64,000 nucleotides of DNA from Bradyrhizobium hipponense (GTDB lineage: Bacteria > Pseudomonadota > Alphaproteobacteria > Rhizobiales > Xanthobacteraceae): positions 186,001 through 250,000 of the forward strand of contig NZ_VSTH01000078.1 in the NCBI RefSeq assembly GCF_008123965.1, in the 5' to 3' direction. The notes under the pieces are model-generated. The model was given only the letters and a program-made list of their open reading frames with translations, had not been told where the DNA came from and made no database searches. Made by a program: the position numbers and the translations under genes. Below are positions 1-8,860 of this stretch, one piece after another; positions within the stretch are counted from its first letter, which is position 1, and each line of letters opens with the position of its first letter.

Positions 1-1093
1 CGCGATTTTGTCCGTCCGGGTAATAGGTCGTGCGCGCGAGTGCCTCGACCACGTGCGTCTGCGACAGCCACTGACCGGGCTCCCAGTCCTCTTTGAAGCC
101 GGCGCGGCGCGCGTGGCATAGTCCGCAGGTCTCGACCTCCTTGCGGAGGGGGGCGGGCTCGACCGTGCGTCGTGCCGTCCCACCTTGCGGATCAATCGGC
201 CATGCGGCGTTGTGGCGCTCGTCGAAGCGGACCAGCAGTCCCATGCGTTGATCGTCGCGCTTGCCGAACGGCCACCAACTCCTCTGGTCGCGCGCCCAGG
301 CGATGTGGCGGGAGCTGTGTCCATGACAGGCCTCGCAACCCACGCTGATTTCCGTCCAGGTCGTCGCGAACCGATCGGTTTTGGCGTCGTAGTTCTTGGC
401 GACGCCGGTCGAATGGCACTCCGCGCACATGAAATTCCAGTTTTGGTTCAGCCTGGTCCAGTGCAGGACGTCGTCGTGCTTGATCTCTTCGTTGGGATAG
501 AGATGAAACCAGCGCTGGCCGCCGGCATCTTGCGGCCGGCTGTCCCAGGCGAGCGACAGGGCTTGCAGGCGTCCATCAGGGAATTCGACGAGATATTGCT
601 GCAGCGGATCGATGCCGAAAGTGTACTTCACCTCGAACACCGCAAACTTCCCGTCAGGCCCATCGGTCTCGACCAGAAATTTGCCGTCCTTGCGGAAGAA
701 GCGGGAATGGACACCATAGTAGTCGAAGCTGGCGTCGTTGAAATTGCCGAGCATCGTCGTGTCGGTGGCGTGCTGCATCGCGACCTTATGCTGCGAGGCT
801 CCCCACAATTTTGCTTCCGCCCGGTGGCAACCCGCACACGTCTCGCTGCCGACAAACGTTGCGGCGGCTGAGTCTTGCACCCTGACCCCACCGCTGCCGC
901 GAAGGTGCAGACCAAAACCGGCGGCGATGACAACCAAAGCTGCGGTTGCCGCGGATATCCAGATCCTGCGTTGCGACAAGCTGGTTTCGGATCGGTCAGG
1001 GACGAGCCGTTGCGTGGGCGCGACTTGCGAGGGCTCTCTGGCGGGCCTCCGCGATCCATCCCCGGTGCCGGATTTGCGTCGCTTGCGTGCCAA
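1..1093 (-). CDS. multiheme cytochrome c protein, 3' end outside window
   Basis: Reading the minus strand from a TTG at 1093 gives an open frame to the window edge. The N-terminus is basic, followed by one membrane segment at about residues 44-62 and then four CxxCH haem-binding motifs: CAGCH (residues 86-90), CAECH, CEACH and CGLCH. This is a membrane-anchored or exported electron-transfer protein of the cytochrome c554 type; larger homologues often continue into TPR repeats, but that part is not visible. The TTG start is chosen because an in-frame stop lies five codons upstream, GAGGGG precedes it by about 8 bases, and no ATG occurs before the membrane segment. Redox partner and substrate cannot be read from the sequence. 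Confidence 0.82.
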   Translation of the reverse strand, partial: MARKRRKSGTGDGSRRPAREPSQVAPTQRLVPDRSETSLSQRRIWISAATAALVVIAAGFGLHLRGSGGVRVQDSAAATFVGSETCAGCHRAEAKLWGASQHKVAMQHATDTTMLGNFNDASFDYYGVHSRFFRKDGKFLVETDGPDGKFAVFEVKYTFGIDPLQQYLVEFPDGRLQALSLAWDSRPQDAGGQRWFHLYPNEEIKHDDVLHWTRLNQNWNFMCAECHSTGVAKNYDAKTDRFATTWTEISVGCEACHGHSSRHIAWARDQRSWWPFGKRDDQRMGLLVRFDERHNAAWPIDPQGGTARRTVEPAPLRKEVETCGLCHARRAGFKEDWEPGQWLSQTHVVEALARTTYYPDGQNR

Positions 1094-1328
1094 CGGCGTA
1101 GCCCCTCAGCGCTGAGATCGTCAAAGCGCGATCAAGCAATCCTTAACGGGACTACCGCATCATCAACTGCCCTGCGATCGAGTCAAGCAGGCAGGCGAGT
1201 AGTTTATCGGACGGTGAGCGGCGGATGTGAAGCAGATCGTGTGCATCGGTCAACGCGCCACGCGTCCGCGGACGGGGCGCGTCGCTTACGGCGCTCGTGG
1301 CGCAAACCACGCTCATGGCACTGACCGA
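1094..1328. other. intergenic gap, nothing recognised
   Basis: About 235 bases between the divergent-tail small secreted protein gene and the cytochrome start. Reading frames here have no codon bias or recognisable motif. The part nearest 1093 must carry the cytochrome promoter, but no clear -35/-10 pair was identified. Confidence 0.4.
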
Positions 1329-1592
1329 CTAGCGGCAGACATACGCTCCGTTCACCAGCACGCGGACGCAGGCCGGCGCCACCACGGCCGCCCCACCGAC
1401 CACCGCTCGCCGCGTCGTTCGACGTGCAACGCCGGCAACACTCGCGGGGGTCGCCGGTCGTCCTACGCGGGCTTGCGCGCCCGCAACGGACAATGACAGA
1501 CCGTCGTTCTGTGACCAATCAACCGAACCGGAGACTCCGAAGGAAGCAACGGCGGCAATCAAGAGCGCACGTTTCAGGCTGATCTTCTTCAT
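1329..1592 (-). CDS. small secreted hypothetical protein
   Basis: An 87-residue product with a basic start (MKKISLKR), a hydrophobic segment to about residue 20, and an alanine-rich stretch consistent with export and signal-peptide cleavage near residue 40. The mature part is Arg/Val/Ala-rich (VGRPATPASVAGVARRTTRR) and ends in a Cys-containing tail (NGAYVCR). The start is supported by GGGAG 8 bases upstream. I recognise the RPATPxSVAGVARR pattern as typical of small Bradyrhizobium exported proteins but know no function. It is divergent from the arylsulfatase gene and carries copy 1 of the TGATTTTGCATAG element about 150 bases upstream. Confidence 0.65.
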   Translation of the reverse strand: MKKISLKRALLIAAVASFGVSGSVDWSQNDGLSLSVAGAQARVGRPATPASVAGVARRTTRRAVVGGAAVVAPACVRVLVNGAYVCR

Positions 1593-1742
1593 CGCAATCT
1601 CCCTTGACGTTGATTAGCCCGGATCGGCGCGTAAAGGGCGCCGCAGAAATAAGGAATGAAGAGGCCCGTCTGAACCCTGACCTTGATAAGCCCGCTCGTA
1701 GCACTACTGATTGGCGACATTACGCACAATCGGCGCCGGCGA

Positions 1743-1759
1743 CTATGCAAAATCAGACA
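1743..1759 (-). promoter_or_regulatory. TGTCTGATTTTGCATAG element, copy 1
   Basis: On the minus strand this reads TGTCTGATTTTGCATAG. The same 17 bases recur exactly at 8652-8668, and a 12-base core occurs at 8849-8860. An upstream GCTCACG and an ATGCGTC-like block are also shared at similar distances. It lies about 150 bases before the start at 1592, in the same orientation as copy 2 relative to its gene. It could be a promoter or an activator site; which is not known. Confidence 0.5.
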
Positions 1760-2036
1760 GCGCGAGGTCGCCGTACTGACGCATAAGGGTTCGCGAGCCG
1801 TGAGCAAATGAACCGAAACTTCTCGAAATCGGTTGTGCCGAGGTATCGCAAGACCGGGAGTCCGTATGGATACGGTTCGCATCTCGTGTAGCGGCGATCA
1901 CTTGCTACTGAGCTTCAAAGCGCACTGGAAGGCACGTCCCTACATCAAAAGCGGGAGGGTCGAAACTGCATAGCGCGACAGAGCGAAGGCGCTCTATCAG
2001 AGTCTAGCCGCAGACTTTTGACCGGAGGTTTCAGCC

Positions 2037-4517
2037 ATGAAGATAAGTCGCAGCGTGTTTGCGGGTGTTGGTCTTCTCGTCCTTGGTTGCGTCTCCGCAC
2101 TGGCTCAACAGGTCACGGGTGTCCCCGGTTCGCCCGGCGCCACCACCACCATCGACGGAAAGCAACTTCCGCCGCCTGACCCGAAATTCGGAGGCGTGAT
2201 CAAGGAGAAGGCCACGGAGTCGAAGCCGTGGTGGGCCCCGCGTGTCGTCCCACCGAAGGGCGCGCCAAATGTGCTGCTCATCATGACCGACGACCAGGGT
2301 TTTGGTGCACCGAGCACCTTCGGCGGCGTCATACCGACGCCTTCCATGGATCGCATCGCAAAGACGGGATTACGCTTCACGAATTTCCACTCGACCTCGC
2401 TTTGCTCACCGACGCGGGCAGCACTCATCACGGGACGCAACCATCACTCGGTAGGCTATGGAGTGGTCGGTGAAATCGCGACGGGTTTTCCGGGGTACGA
2501 CTCGATCATCCCGATTGAGAAAGGCACCGTCGGCACGGTCTTGAAGGCGAACGGGTACGCGACCTCGTGGTTCGGCAAGGACCACAACACGCCCTCTTAC
2601 CAGTCGAGCCAGGCCGGGCCGTTCGAGCAATGGCCCAACGGTATGGGTTTTGATTATTTCTATGGCTTCGTCGGCGGCGATGCCAGCCAGTGGCAGCCGA
2701 ACCTGTTCCGCAACACGACAGCCATCTATCCGTTCGAGGGCAATCCAAAGTGGAATCTGGAGACGGCGATGGCGGACGACGCTATCCAGCACATGAAGCA
2801 GCTCAAAGAGATCGCGCCCGACAAACCGTTCTTTGTCTATTACGTGCCTGGCGCCACCCATGCGCCGCATCACCCGACGCCGGAGTGGATCAAGAAGGTC
2901 AGCGATATGCACTTGTTCGACGAAGGCTGGAACAAAGTGCGCGAGACCATCTTCGCCAACCAGAAGCGATTGGGCATCATGCCCGAAAACGCCAAGCTGA
3001 CGCCGTGGCCGAAAGAGCTGCCGCAGTGGGATTCCCTCAGCTTTGAAGAGAAAAAGCTCTTCATCAAGCAAGCCGATGTCTATGGTGCTTACCTTGCCTA
3101 TGCCGACCATGAGATCGGTCGTGTCATCCAGGCCGTCGAAGACCTCGGGGAGCTCGACAACACCCTGATCATCTATATCGGCGGCGACAACGGCGCGAGC
3201 GCCGAAGGCATGGTCAACGGCACGCCGAACGAGTTCACCACGTTCAATGGCGTTGCGGTGCCGGTGAAGGACCAGTTTCTCTGGTACCCGTTCTGGGGAT
3301 CGGAGCGGACGTTCCCGCACTATGCGGCGCCGTGGGCCTGGGCAATGGACACGCCGTTCAAGTGGGTGAAGCAGGTGCCATCGCACTTCGGCGGCACCGC
3401 GCAGGGCGTGGTCATGTCCTGGCCCGGACATATCAACGATTCGGGCGGCATCCGCAGTCAATTCCATCACGTGATCGATATCGTTCCGACCATCCTCGAA
3501 GCGACCGGAATCCAGCAACCCGAGATGATCAACGGGATCAAGCAGACCCCCATCGAAGGGACCAGCATGGCGTACACGTGGGACAAGGCAAACGGCAACG
3601 CCGCGACCCGGCACACGACGCAATATTTCGAGATGCTTGGCAACCGCGCCATCTATCACGACGGGTGGGTGGCGGCCACGACCCCCGCGACACTCCCCTG
3701 GGAGCTTAGCACCACGACGCCTCCGGACGTCATCACCGGGTACGATTGGGAGCTTTATAACGTCAACGAGGATCCGACCCAGTTCAATGATCTTGCCGGC
3801 AAGATGCCCGACAAGCTCAAGCAGTTGCAGGACCTCTTCTATGCCGAAGCGGCGAAGTACAACGTGTTGCCGCTCGACAACTCCTCGCTCGCCCGCTGGA
3901 ACACGCCGCGCCCGAGCCTCACGGCAGGACGGACGGTCTTCACCTATTCAGGCGAACTGACCGGCGTGCCGGCCAGCGCCGCTCCGAGCATCCTGAACAA
4001 GTCCTACACCATCACCGCCGACGTCGACATCCCCGAGGGCGGCGCGGAAGGCATGATCGTCACCGAAGGCGGACGCTTCGGCGGCTATGGCCTGTTCCTG
4101 AGCAAGGGCGACTTTGGCATTGGCCGCGGCAAGGTGGTGTTCCTCTACAACCTGCTCGACCTCAAGCGCACGACGTGGGAGGGCCCCGAGCTTGAAGCCG
4201 GCAAGCACACCATCGTCTTTGACTTCAAGGCCGATGGACCGGGCCTGGGCAAGGGAGGGACGGGTGTGCTCTCCGTCGATGGAAAGGTGGTCGCCAAGAA
4301 CTCCCTGGAGCACACCACGCCGATCACGTTCCCGGAAGACGAGACCTTCGACGTTGGCCAGGACACCCGCACCGGCGTCGCAATGGTGGAATATCGCTAC
4401 GAGTCTCCGTTCAAGTTCACCGGCAAGATCAACAAGCTGACCTTCAAGCTCGAGCCCTTCGCGCCGGAGCAGGAAGCGGCCGCGGCCGATCGCACCGTGG
4501 GGAAACCGCAAAAGTAG
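2037..4517 (+). CDS. exported arylsulfatase
   Basis: An 826-residue sulfatase of the alkaline phosphatase superfamily, expected to hydrolyse sulfate esters in the periplasm. A signal peptide spans residues 1-23 (cleavage after ALA). The metal-binding Asp pair is in MTDDQG (85-86), the formylglycine site is Cys123 in CSPTR followed by a conserved TGR, and DNGAS near residue 384 supplies further metal ligands. About 200 residues after the catalytic core form a beta-rich C-terminal region, as in the larger arylsulfatases. GGAGG sits 8 bases before the ATG. The Cys-type site needs formylglycine-generating enzyme (FGE) or another maturase, which is not in the window. It is followed 63 bases later by the DUF1254 gene, so the two are probably co-transcribed. 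The substrate is unknown. Confidence 0.93.
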   Translation: MKISRSVFAGVGLLVLGCVSALAQQVTGVPGSPGATTTIDGKQLPPPDPKFGGVIKEKATESKPWWAPRVVPPKGAPNVLLIMTDDQGFGAPSTFGGVIPTPSMDRIAKTGLRFTNFHSTSLCSPTRAALITGRNHHSVGYGVVGEIATGFPGYDSIIPIEKGTVGTVLKANGYATSWFGKDHNTPSYQSSQAGPFEQWPNGMGFDYFYGFVGGDASQWQPNLFRNTTAIYPFEGNPKWNLETAMADDAIQHMKQLKEIAPDKPFFVYYVPGATHAPHHPTPEWIKKVSDMHLFDEGWNKVRETIFANQKRLGIMPENAKLTPWPKELPQWDSLSFEEKKLFIKQADVYGAYLAYADHEIGRVIQAVEDLGELDNTLIIYIGGDNGASAEGMVNGTPNEFTTFNGVAVPVKDQFLWYPFWGSERTFPHYAAPWAWAMDTPFKWVKQVPSHFGGTAQGVVMSWPGHINDSGGIRSQFHHVIDIVPTILEATGIQQPEMINGIKQTPIEGTSMAYTWDKANGNAATRHTTQYFEMLGNRAIYHDGWVAATTPATLPWELSTTTPPDVITGYDWELYNVNEDPTQFNDLAGKMPDKLKQLQDLFYAEAAKYNVLPLDNSSLARWNTPRPSLTAGRTVFTYSGELTGVPASAAPSILNKSYTITADVDIPEGGAEGMIVTEGGRFGGYGLFLSKGDFGIGRGKVVFLYNLLDLKRTTWEGPELEAGKHTIVFDFKADGPGLGKGGTGVLSVDGKVVAKNSLEHTTPITFPEDETFDVGQDTRTGVAMVEYRYESPFKFTGKINKLTFKLEPFAPEQEAAAADRTVGKPQK

Positions 4518-4580
4518 CAGGACAATGAAAAGCGTCTTGATTTTTTGCCGCGGCCGCCGAGACCGCTAATGGAGAAAGCC

Positions 4581-6089
4581 ATGAATATCGCCGATAATCA
4601 GTGGATGAAGTCGATCAGCCTGCGGCGCCGAGATCTGGGTCTGGGTGCTCTGGCGCTGGGCGCGGCCGCGACACTGCCGCGATCGAGCGCTGCGGAGAGT
4701 CGAGCTGACAAGCTCGGCCAATTCTTGAAGGGAGAGTTGGGAGACCTGCGAGACCTGAAGGACGACGTGAAAGAAGAGGTTGCGTACCTGCTTGGTATGG
4801 AATGCTACGTCTATGGCTTCCCACTCGTCTTGATGGACGTGACAAATGGCGTGGTTACGGCGACCTCAAAGTCCGGCGAATACAAGGCGCCGTTCAACCA
4901 GTTCGGTCGGATGAGGGGCTACGTCAGCCCGGACTTCAAGGATGTCGTGCGGATCAGTGTGAGCACGGTGTGGTCGTTCGCCATGCTCGATCTTGACAAG
5001 GAGCCAATGATCGCTTCGCATCCCGACACGAAGGGGCGCTACATCGTGTTGCAGTTGATGAATATGTGGACTGACGAGTTTGCCTCAATCGGCAGCCGCA
5101 CCACCGGTTCGGGTGCCGGCAAATTCCTGATCGCCGGGCCGAAATGGAACGGTACCGCACCGTCGGACATCAAGGACGTCTACCGCTGCCCCACGCGGTT
5201 TGCGTGGTTGCTGGTGCAGATGTCGGCCGCCGGCCCGCAGGATTTCCCGGAAATCCACGCACTGCAGGATCAACTCCTGATCACGCCGCTCAGCGCATGG
5301 GGCAAGCCGTATACACCGCCCAGCGACGTTCGCGTCGATCCTGCTGTCGACCTCACGGCGAGCCCGTATGATCAAGTACGGTTGATGACGGGCGAGATGT
5401 TCTTCAAACGCCTGGCGACGCTCTTGAAGGACAACCCGCCGTATCCGGCCGACACCGGAATACTTGAAAAGCTCAAGAAATTTGGCATCGAGCCGGGCAA
5501 GGAGTTCGATACCAGCAAGCTTGATCCCGCCATCCTCAAGGGATTGAACGCGGCTCCTTCGGAGGTATGGCTGAAATTTCAGACAGCGCCCTACGACACG
5601 CCGGCGGTGAATGGCTGGCTGAACATGCTCAATCTCGGTAGATATGGAACCGACTACAACACCCGTGCCCTCATCGCGTGGCTCGGGCTTGGCGCGCTGA
5701 CCTCGGATGATTGTGTCTATCCCAGTGCATTCGTCGATGGCGACGGCAAGGCTCTGGACGGCGCCGCAAAGTACGTTCTGCATTTCGGCAAGGATGAGTT
5801 TCCGCCCTCGGCCAGCGGCGTCTGGTCGGTCTCGCCCTATCGGGAGAATTTCTATGTGCGGAACTCGATCAACCGCTATGGGATCCTTTCAGGAATGCCC
5901 CTCAAGTACAACGCGGACGGCTCGCTGGATATCTACATCCAGGCAACAACGCCCGGTGCGGACAAGGAGTCAAACTGGTTACCTTGCCCGCCGAGCCTGC
6001 CGTTCAACTTGACCATCCGCGCGTATCAGCCCAGCAAGCCGTTCCTCGACGGCAGCTACAAGATACCGCCGGTCAAGCGGGTGGGATAA
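4581..6089 (+). CDS. DUF1254/DUF1214 Tat-exported protein
   Basis: A 502-residue protein with a twin-arginine signal (SLRRRDLGLGALALG) in the first 45 residues. It is followed by the DUF1254 region (AYLLGMECYVYGFPLVLMD) and a C-terminal DUF1214 region (NRYGILSGMPLKYNADGSLD, then an NWLPCP motif). The family is common in rhizobia and has no firm biochemical role. The start at 4581 is preferred over the in-frame ATG at 4569 because GGAG lies 6 bases upstream of 4581. It follows the arylsulfatase and precedes a small membrane protein by 5 bases, suggesting one operon. A link to processing of the desulfated product is only a contextual guess. Confidence 0.88.
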   Translation: MNIADNQWMKSISLRRRDLGLGALALGAAATLPRSSAAESRADKLGQFLKGELGDLRDLKDDVKEEVAYLLGMECYVYGFPLVLMDVTNGVVTATSKSGEYKAPFNQFGRMRGYVSPDFKDVVRISVSTVWSFAMLDLDKEPMIASHPDTKGRYIVLQLMNMWTDEFASIGSRTTGSGAGKFLIAGPKWNGTAPSDIKDVYRCPTRFAWLLVQMSAAGPQDFPEIHALQDQLLITPLSAWGKPYTPPSDVRVDPAVDLTASPYDQVRLMTGEMFFKRLATLLKDNPPYPADTGILEKLKKFGIEPGKEFDTSKLDPAILKGLNAAPSEVWLKFQTAPYDTPAVNGWLNMLNLGRYGTDYNTRALIAWLGLGALTSDDCVYPSAFVDGDGKALDGAAKYVLHFGKDEFPPSASGVWSVSPYRENFYVRNSINRYGILSGMPLKYNADGSLDIYIQATTPGADKESNWLPCPPSLPFNLTIRAYQPSKPFLDGSYKIPPVKRVG

Positions 6090-6094
6090 GTCCG

Positions 6095-6502
6095 GTGTCG
6101 GCAGAGTTCGACATATTGAAGCGCGCGGAGACCTCTAAATGGACCATTCTCGCCGCGGCCGTTGAGGCTGCAGCGACCGGCCTCTTCCTGTTCTTTTGGC
6201 CGTCATTGTTCGCGTGGCTCGTGTTCAATGGCGAATTCTCCGACGCCGGTCGCGCGCTCGCCCGGCTTGCTGCGATCGCGTTGCTCGGTCTGGCGCTCGC
6301 GACCTGGCCGATGTCCGGCGCGACAAGTGGCCTGGCATCCGTCCGCGCGCTGCTGGCCTACAACGTGCTGGCGGCTGTCTACCTCCTCTACGTCGGGATC
6401 GATGGCCAGTTGACGGGCATCCTGCTGTGGCCCGCAATAGCACTCCATGCGATATTCGCGATCCTTCTTGGTCGTGCATGGCTTGTCACCAATGAGAGGT
6501 GA
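6095..6502 (+). CDS. small four-helix membrane protein
   Basis: A 135-residue product starting at a GTG 5 bases after the DUF1254 stop. It has four hydrophobic segments: residues about 18-38 (TGLFLFFWPSLFAWLVF), 48-66, 80-98 and 104-124. There are no charged catalytic motifs. The tight spacing implies translation coupled to the DUF1254 gene. I do not recognise the family with certainty; its size and topology resemble DoxX-like or other inner-membrane accessory proteins. The GTG start has a weak ribosome-binding site, and an ATG-less 5' end makes the exact start uncertain. Confidence 0.68.
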   Translation: MSAEFDILKRAETSKWTILAAAVEAAATGLFLFFWPSLFAWLVFNGEFSDAGRALARLAAIALLGLALATWPMSGATSGLASVRALLAYNVLAAVYLLYVGIDGQLTGILLWPAIALHAIFAILLGRAWLVTNER

Positions 6503-6543
6503 CGACGCCGGAGGCGTTCACCTGTCACGCGAGCGACGCTCGC
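6497..6543 (+). terminator. tandem hairpins closing the sulfatase/DUF1254 operon
   Basis: Just at the end of the membrane-protein gene, AGGTGA...TCACCT with an inner CGCC-GGA-GGCG forms one stem (6497-6523). GCGAGC-GAC-GCTCGC forms a second (6529-6543). No long T run follows, so factor-independent termination is plausible rather than certain. Confidence 0.4.
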
Positions 6544-6672
6544 TTACAATCTGATCGTAACTGTTTATCTTTATTATCTAGGTGTCGCGGGAATGGGGGG
6601 CTGCTATGGGCCGCAGTTGCCTTGCTCAAGAAAAGACGGCGGCGGCTCCGCAGCTGGAAGGGAGTTTTTCCA

Positions 6673-6903
6673 ATGAAAAAGGCACAGATGCTTGCCATAT
6701 TTTGTGCTCTGGCGTTCCCGACGACGGCTTTCGCGAAGACTGCTCGTACGAAAGCTGCGCCCACCCATGATGTTTGGAAAATCCGACCATCGGATATTAG
6801 GAAGACCGGCTTTGTTTTAAGGCAAGACTTGTTCGATCGTAATAACCCGAACAACCTGCAGTCAGATTGGCCCGCTCCACCCGCTCAGGCTGGCCAGTTC
6901 TGA
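6673..6903 (+). CDS. small secreted hypothetical protein
   Basis: A 76-residue product with a clear signal peptide (MKKAQMLAIFCALAFPTTAFA, cleavage after AFA near residue 21). The short polar mature part contains DVWKIRPSDIRKTGFVLRQ and ends in PPAQAGQF. GGGAG lies about 9 bases upstream of the ATG, which decides this start over longer in-frame extensions. The function is unknown. It lies between the DUF1254 operon and another small protein gene, in a run of small exported proteins. Confidence 0.65.
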   Translation: MKKAQMLAIFCALAFPTTAFAKTARTKAAPTHDVWKIRPSDIRKTGFVLRQDLFDRNNPNNLQSDWPAPPAQAGQF

Positions 6904-7010
6904 GGATGAGTTGCCGGCGTTGTCGCGTTTTCACGGCAACCATCGTCGGCAGCGAGGCGCTGTTACAGAGAAAAAGCAGGATTGCTGTCCTGTACAAATC
7001 GCTTGGGCCA

Positions 7011-7289
7011 ATGCGGCTTGCTGCCGCAGCTATTCTCTACTTTCCGTCAGCGCGGCCGCAACAAGCAAAAGCAACGCCGGTTGCAGCCGAAACGCTGCAA
7101 TCGATGCTGGCGGTACAGATCCGCGCGCAAGGTTTCACTTGCGACAAGCCGCTCGGTGCTCTGAGGGATGCCAAACGCTCCCGGCCAGACCGCGGGGGAT
7201 GGGCCCTTAAGTGCAGCAACGCGAGATACCGGATCAGGCGCGCTCCCGAAATGGCAGTGAAGGTCGAACTAGCCCAACGACCGACCTAA
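7011..7289 (+). CDS. small hypothetical protein with Cys pair
   Basis: A 92-residue product with a short hydrophobic N-terminus (MRLAAAAILYF). The conserved-looking core reads QIRAQGFTCDKPLGALRDAKRS, then a second cysteine in WALKCSNARYRIR. The two cysteines probably form a disulfide after export. The spacing GFxCDKP...W.L.CSNA.YR matches a family of small Bradyrhizobium proteins I have seen annotated only as hypothetical. The start is not supported by a strong ribosome-binding site; a longer in-frame extension exists but lacks coding character. Confidence 0.55.
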   Translation: MRLAAAAILYFPSARPQQAKATPVAAETLQSMLAVQIRAQGFTCDKPLGALRDAKRSRPDRGGWALKCSNARYRIRRAPEMAVKVELAQRPT

Positions 7290-7311
7290 CTTCAGCCTAT
7301 TGCAGCCATAG

Positions 7312-7656
7312 CTACCGTGAAACGTTCTTTTCCCTCAGCTCCAATCCTATCGCGAAGGCACGCTGCTCCGCCGCAATCTGATCGTCCCTTGCCGTGGAGG
7401 CCGACCTGCCTTTCAGCTTCGCCGCTATTTCGCGGCTACAAAAGTCGGTCGCTGTCATGGCGATGTTTTGAAGCGAGATCATCGGACTGTTCTTCGGCTC
7501 CAGAAGTCTGGCAACCTCCCGCTGCAGACAATCCTCTCGCGCGTTGTAGTCCGCATTGCTTACGATGGGATCGGCCCGACTTAGATCGGGGCTCGAGTCG
7601 GTTTGGCAGGAGGCGCAGATCGTCGCTGCCGCTAACACGGATATAATCCTAATCAT
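7312..7656 (-). CDS. small putative lipoprotein
   Basis: A 114-residue product starting MIRIISVLAAATICASC. The Cys17 after a hydrophobic stretch suggests a lipoprotein signal, although the -3 residue (Cys) is unusual for a lipobox. The remainder is charged and probably helical, with two more cysteines (EDCLQRE and TDFCSRE). No known domain is recognised. It converges with the gene at 7011. Start choice is tentative because longer in-frame extensions exist; the ATG at 7656 is preferred because it places the signal at the terminus. Confidence 0.55.
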   Translation of the reverse strand: MIRIISVLAAATICASCQTDSSPDLSRADPIVSNADYNAREDCLQREVARLLEPKNSPMISLQNIAMTATDFCSREIAAKLKGRSASTARDDQIAAEQRAFAIGLELREKNVSR

Positions 7657-7925
7657 ATGATGGCCAGTCACCCGTCTGCGACATCGTGCATTCCACCCAT
7701 TCCATTCGTATCTAGAGGGCAGTAGAAGAAGCGCCATGATCTTCCAACAGAAGCCGAGTGGCCATCGGCGTGTCGAATCGTGCTTTAAAGCGCCGTAATT
7801 GCTTTCAATCAGCGAGGTTCTCAGCGGACGTGAGCGGCACGCTTGGCGTTTTTTTGATGACTCCTGCGTAGTCCGAGACCGCCGTACGAGCGCAATATCG
7901 ACGATCTCGCGGGCATAGGCCTGGT

Positions 7926-8495
7926 TCAGCGAAAACCACGTCCGCGAAAGCCGACGCCGACGCCGTGGAAGCCAAAGCCGACGCCGCCACCGACGCCTAT
8001 CCAATCAATGAAGAGCGATGTTGCGCCGCCGTTCGCTGGAATGCTGCCGTCGATTAGTTGATAATTGTAGACGAGGTCGGCGCCGTCGACCTTGGGATTG
8101 GTGATCGTAATCACGGCAATCTTGTTGTTAGCCTGTCCCGGCTCATAGACGGATAGCGTCGCGTTAGGCGGGTCTTTCCCAAAGTTGTCCTTGCCAGCCT
8201 TCGATGTCCATTCAGTAAGGTAATCGGCCATTTTGATATGGCCGGCGATTCGCTCAGGCCGATCCGCGAAATATAGGGTCTGTTGGCCGACCTTCACCAG
8301 ACGAATGGTCTGCGCCGCCGTGTCCGCCTTGAGGTCCTCGGCGACCTGCACAAACATCAGCATCGGCTTCTCGTCTTGAGCGCGCGCCCTATTTGCGAGC
8401 CCCAGTGATGCGGCCAGCCCCGCGACAGATGTTACGGCCGCAGTCGAGATGAGCCCGCGACGCGACTGATCTACTGGCGAATTGATGGTTGTCAT
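7926..8495 (-). CDS. Tat-exported hypothetical protein with Gly-rich tail
   Basis: A 189-residue product with a twin-arginine signal (QSRRGLISTAAVTSVAG; cleavage near ARA at residue 40). The globular domain contains FVQVAEDLKAD, TLYFADRPERIAGHIKMADY and NNKIAVITITNPKVDGADLVY. It ends in a striking Gly/Val/Phe tail (GVGGGVGFGFHGVGVGFRGR). I recognise the RPERIAGHxxMADYL.EW pattern from a family of uncharacterised rhizobial exported proteins. No ribosome-binding site outside the ordinary was noted. Copy 2 of the TGATTTTGCATAG element lies about 155 bases upstream, and the response-regulator gene is divergent from it. Confidence 0.75.
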   Translation of the reverse strand: MTTINSPVDQSRRGLISTAAVTSVAGLAASLGLANRARAQDEKPMLMFVQVAEDLKADTAAQTIRLVKVGQQTLYFADRPERIAGHIKMADYLTEWTSKAGKDNFGKDPPNATLSVYEPGQANNKIAVITITNPKVDGADLVYNYQLIDGSIPANGGATSLFIDWIGVGGGVGFGFHGVGVGFRGRGFR

Positions 8496-8651
8496 TGTCG
8501 TCTCCTTTGGACTGGCACTTACTCGTTCTAAGATGCGACGGTCTGGTTGCCTGCGGTCAGGGAAAGTCCCTTTCAGTAGGAATTGTTAGCTGTTGGTTGC
8601 AGCCAGCTCCGCGGATTCGTTGACGAAGCTACGCACACTCTGCCTGAACGG

Positions 8652-8668
8652 CTATGCAAAATCAGACA
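8652..8668 (-). promoter_or_regulatory. TGTCTGATTTTGCATAG element, copy 2
   Basis: Identical over 17 bases to 1743-1759. It also shares TGTGCGTA about 18 bases downstream, ATGCGTC upstream, and GCTCACG about 50 bases upstream on the minus strand. It sits about 155 bases before the Tat protein start at 8495, the same distance as copy 1 from its gene. Confidence 0.5.
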
Positions 8669-8848
8669 TCGCAAATTCGGTGACGACGCATCCTGGACGG
8701 CAACGATGAAGGATCGTGAGCAGCCTTTTAGTGGTTGCACCTGACGGCCCGGCAGGCGCCCGAAGGGGCCGGTGACCAAGATCAAAAGAGGGCCCCCTCG
8801 CTCACGGTGTGCTCGGGGCCGGTGTCGGAAAATGTCAGCGTTGCGGTG

Positions 8849-8860
8849 GATTTTGCATAG
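8849..8860 (+). promoter_or_regulatory. GATTTTGCATAG element, copy 3
   Basis: A 12-base match to the core of copies 1 and 2, here pointing towards the response regulator. GCTCACG occurs 42 bases upstream, against 44 and 51 bases for copies 1 and 2. It lies about 170 bases before the ATG at 9032. Confidence 0.45.

Noticed and set aside
185..871. Long plus-strand frame opposite the cytochrome gene
   Set aside because: The minus strand holds four CxxCH motifs in one continuous frame; the plus frame is its antisense shadow.
2406..3659. Large minus-strand frame inside the arylsulfatase
   Set aside because: Antisense of a well-conserved sulfatase; composition is Arg/Asp-rich as expected for a shadow in GC-rich DNA.
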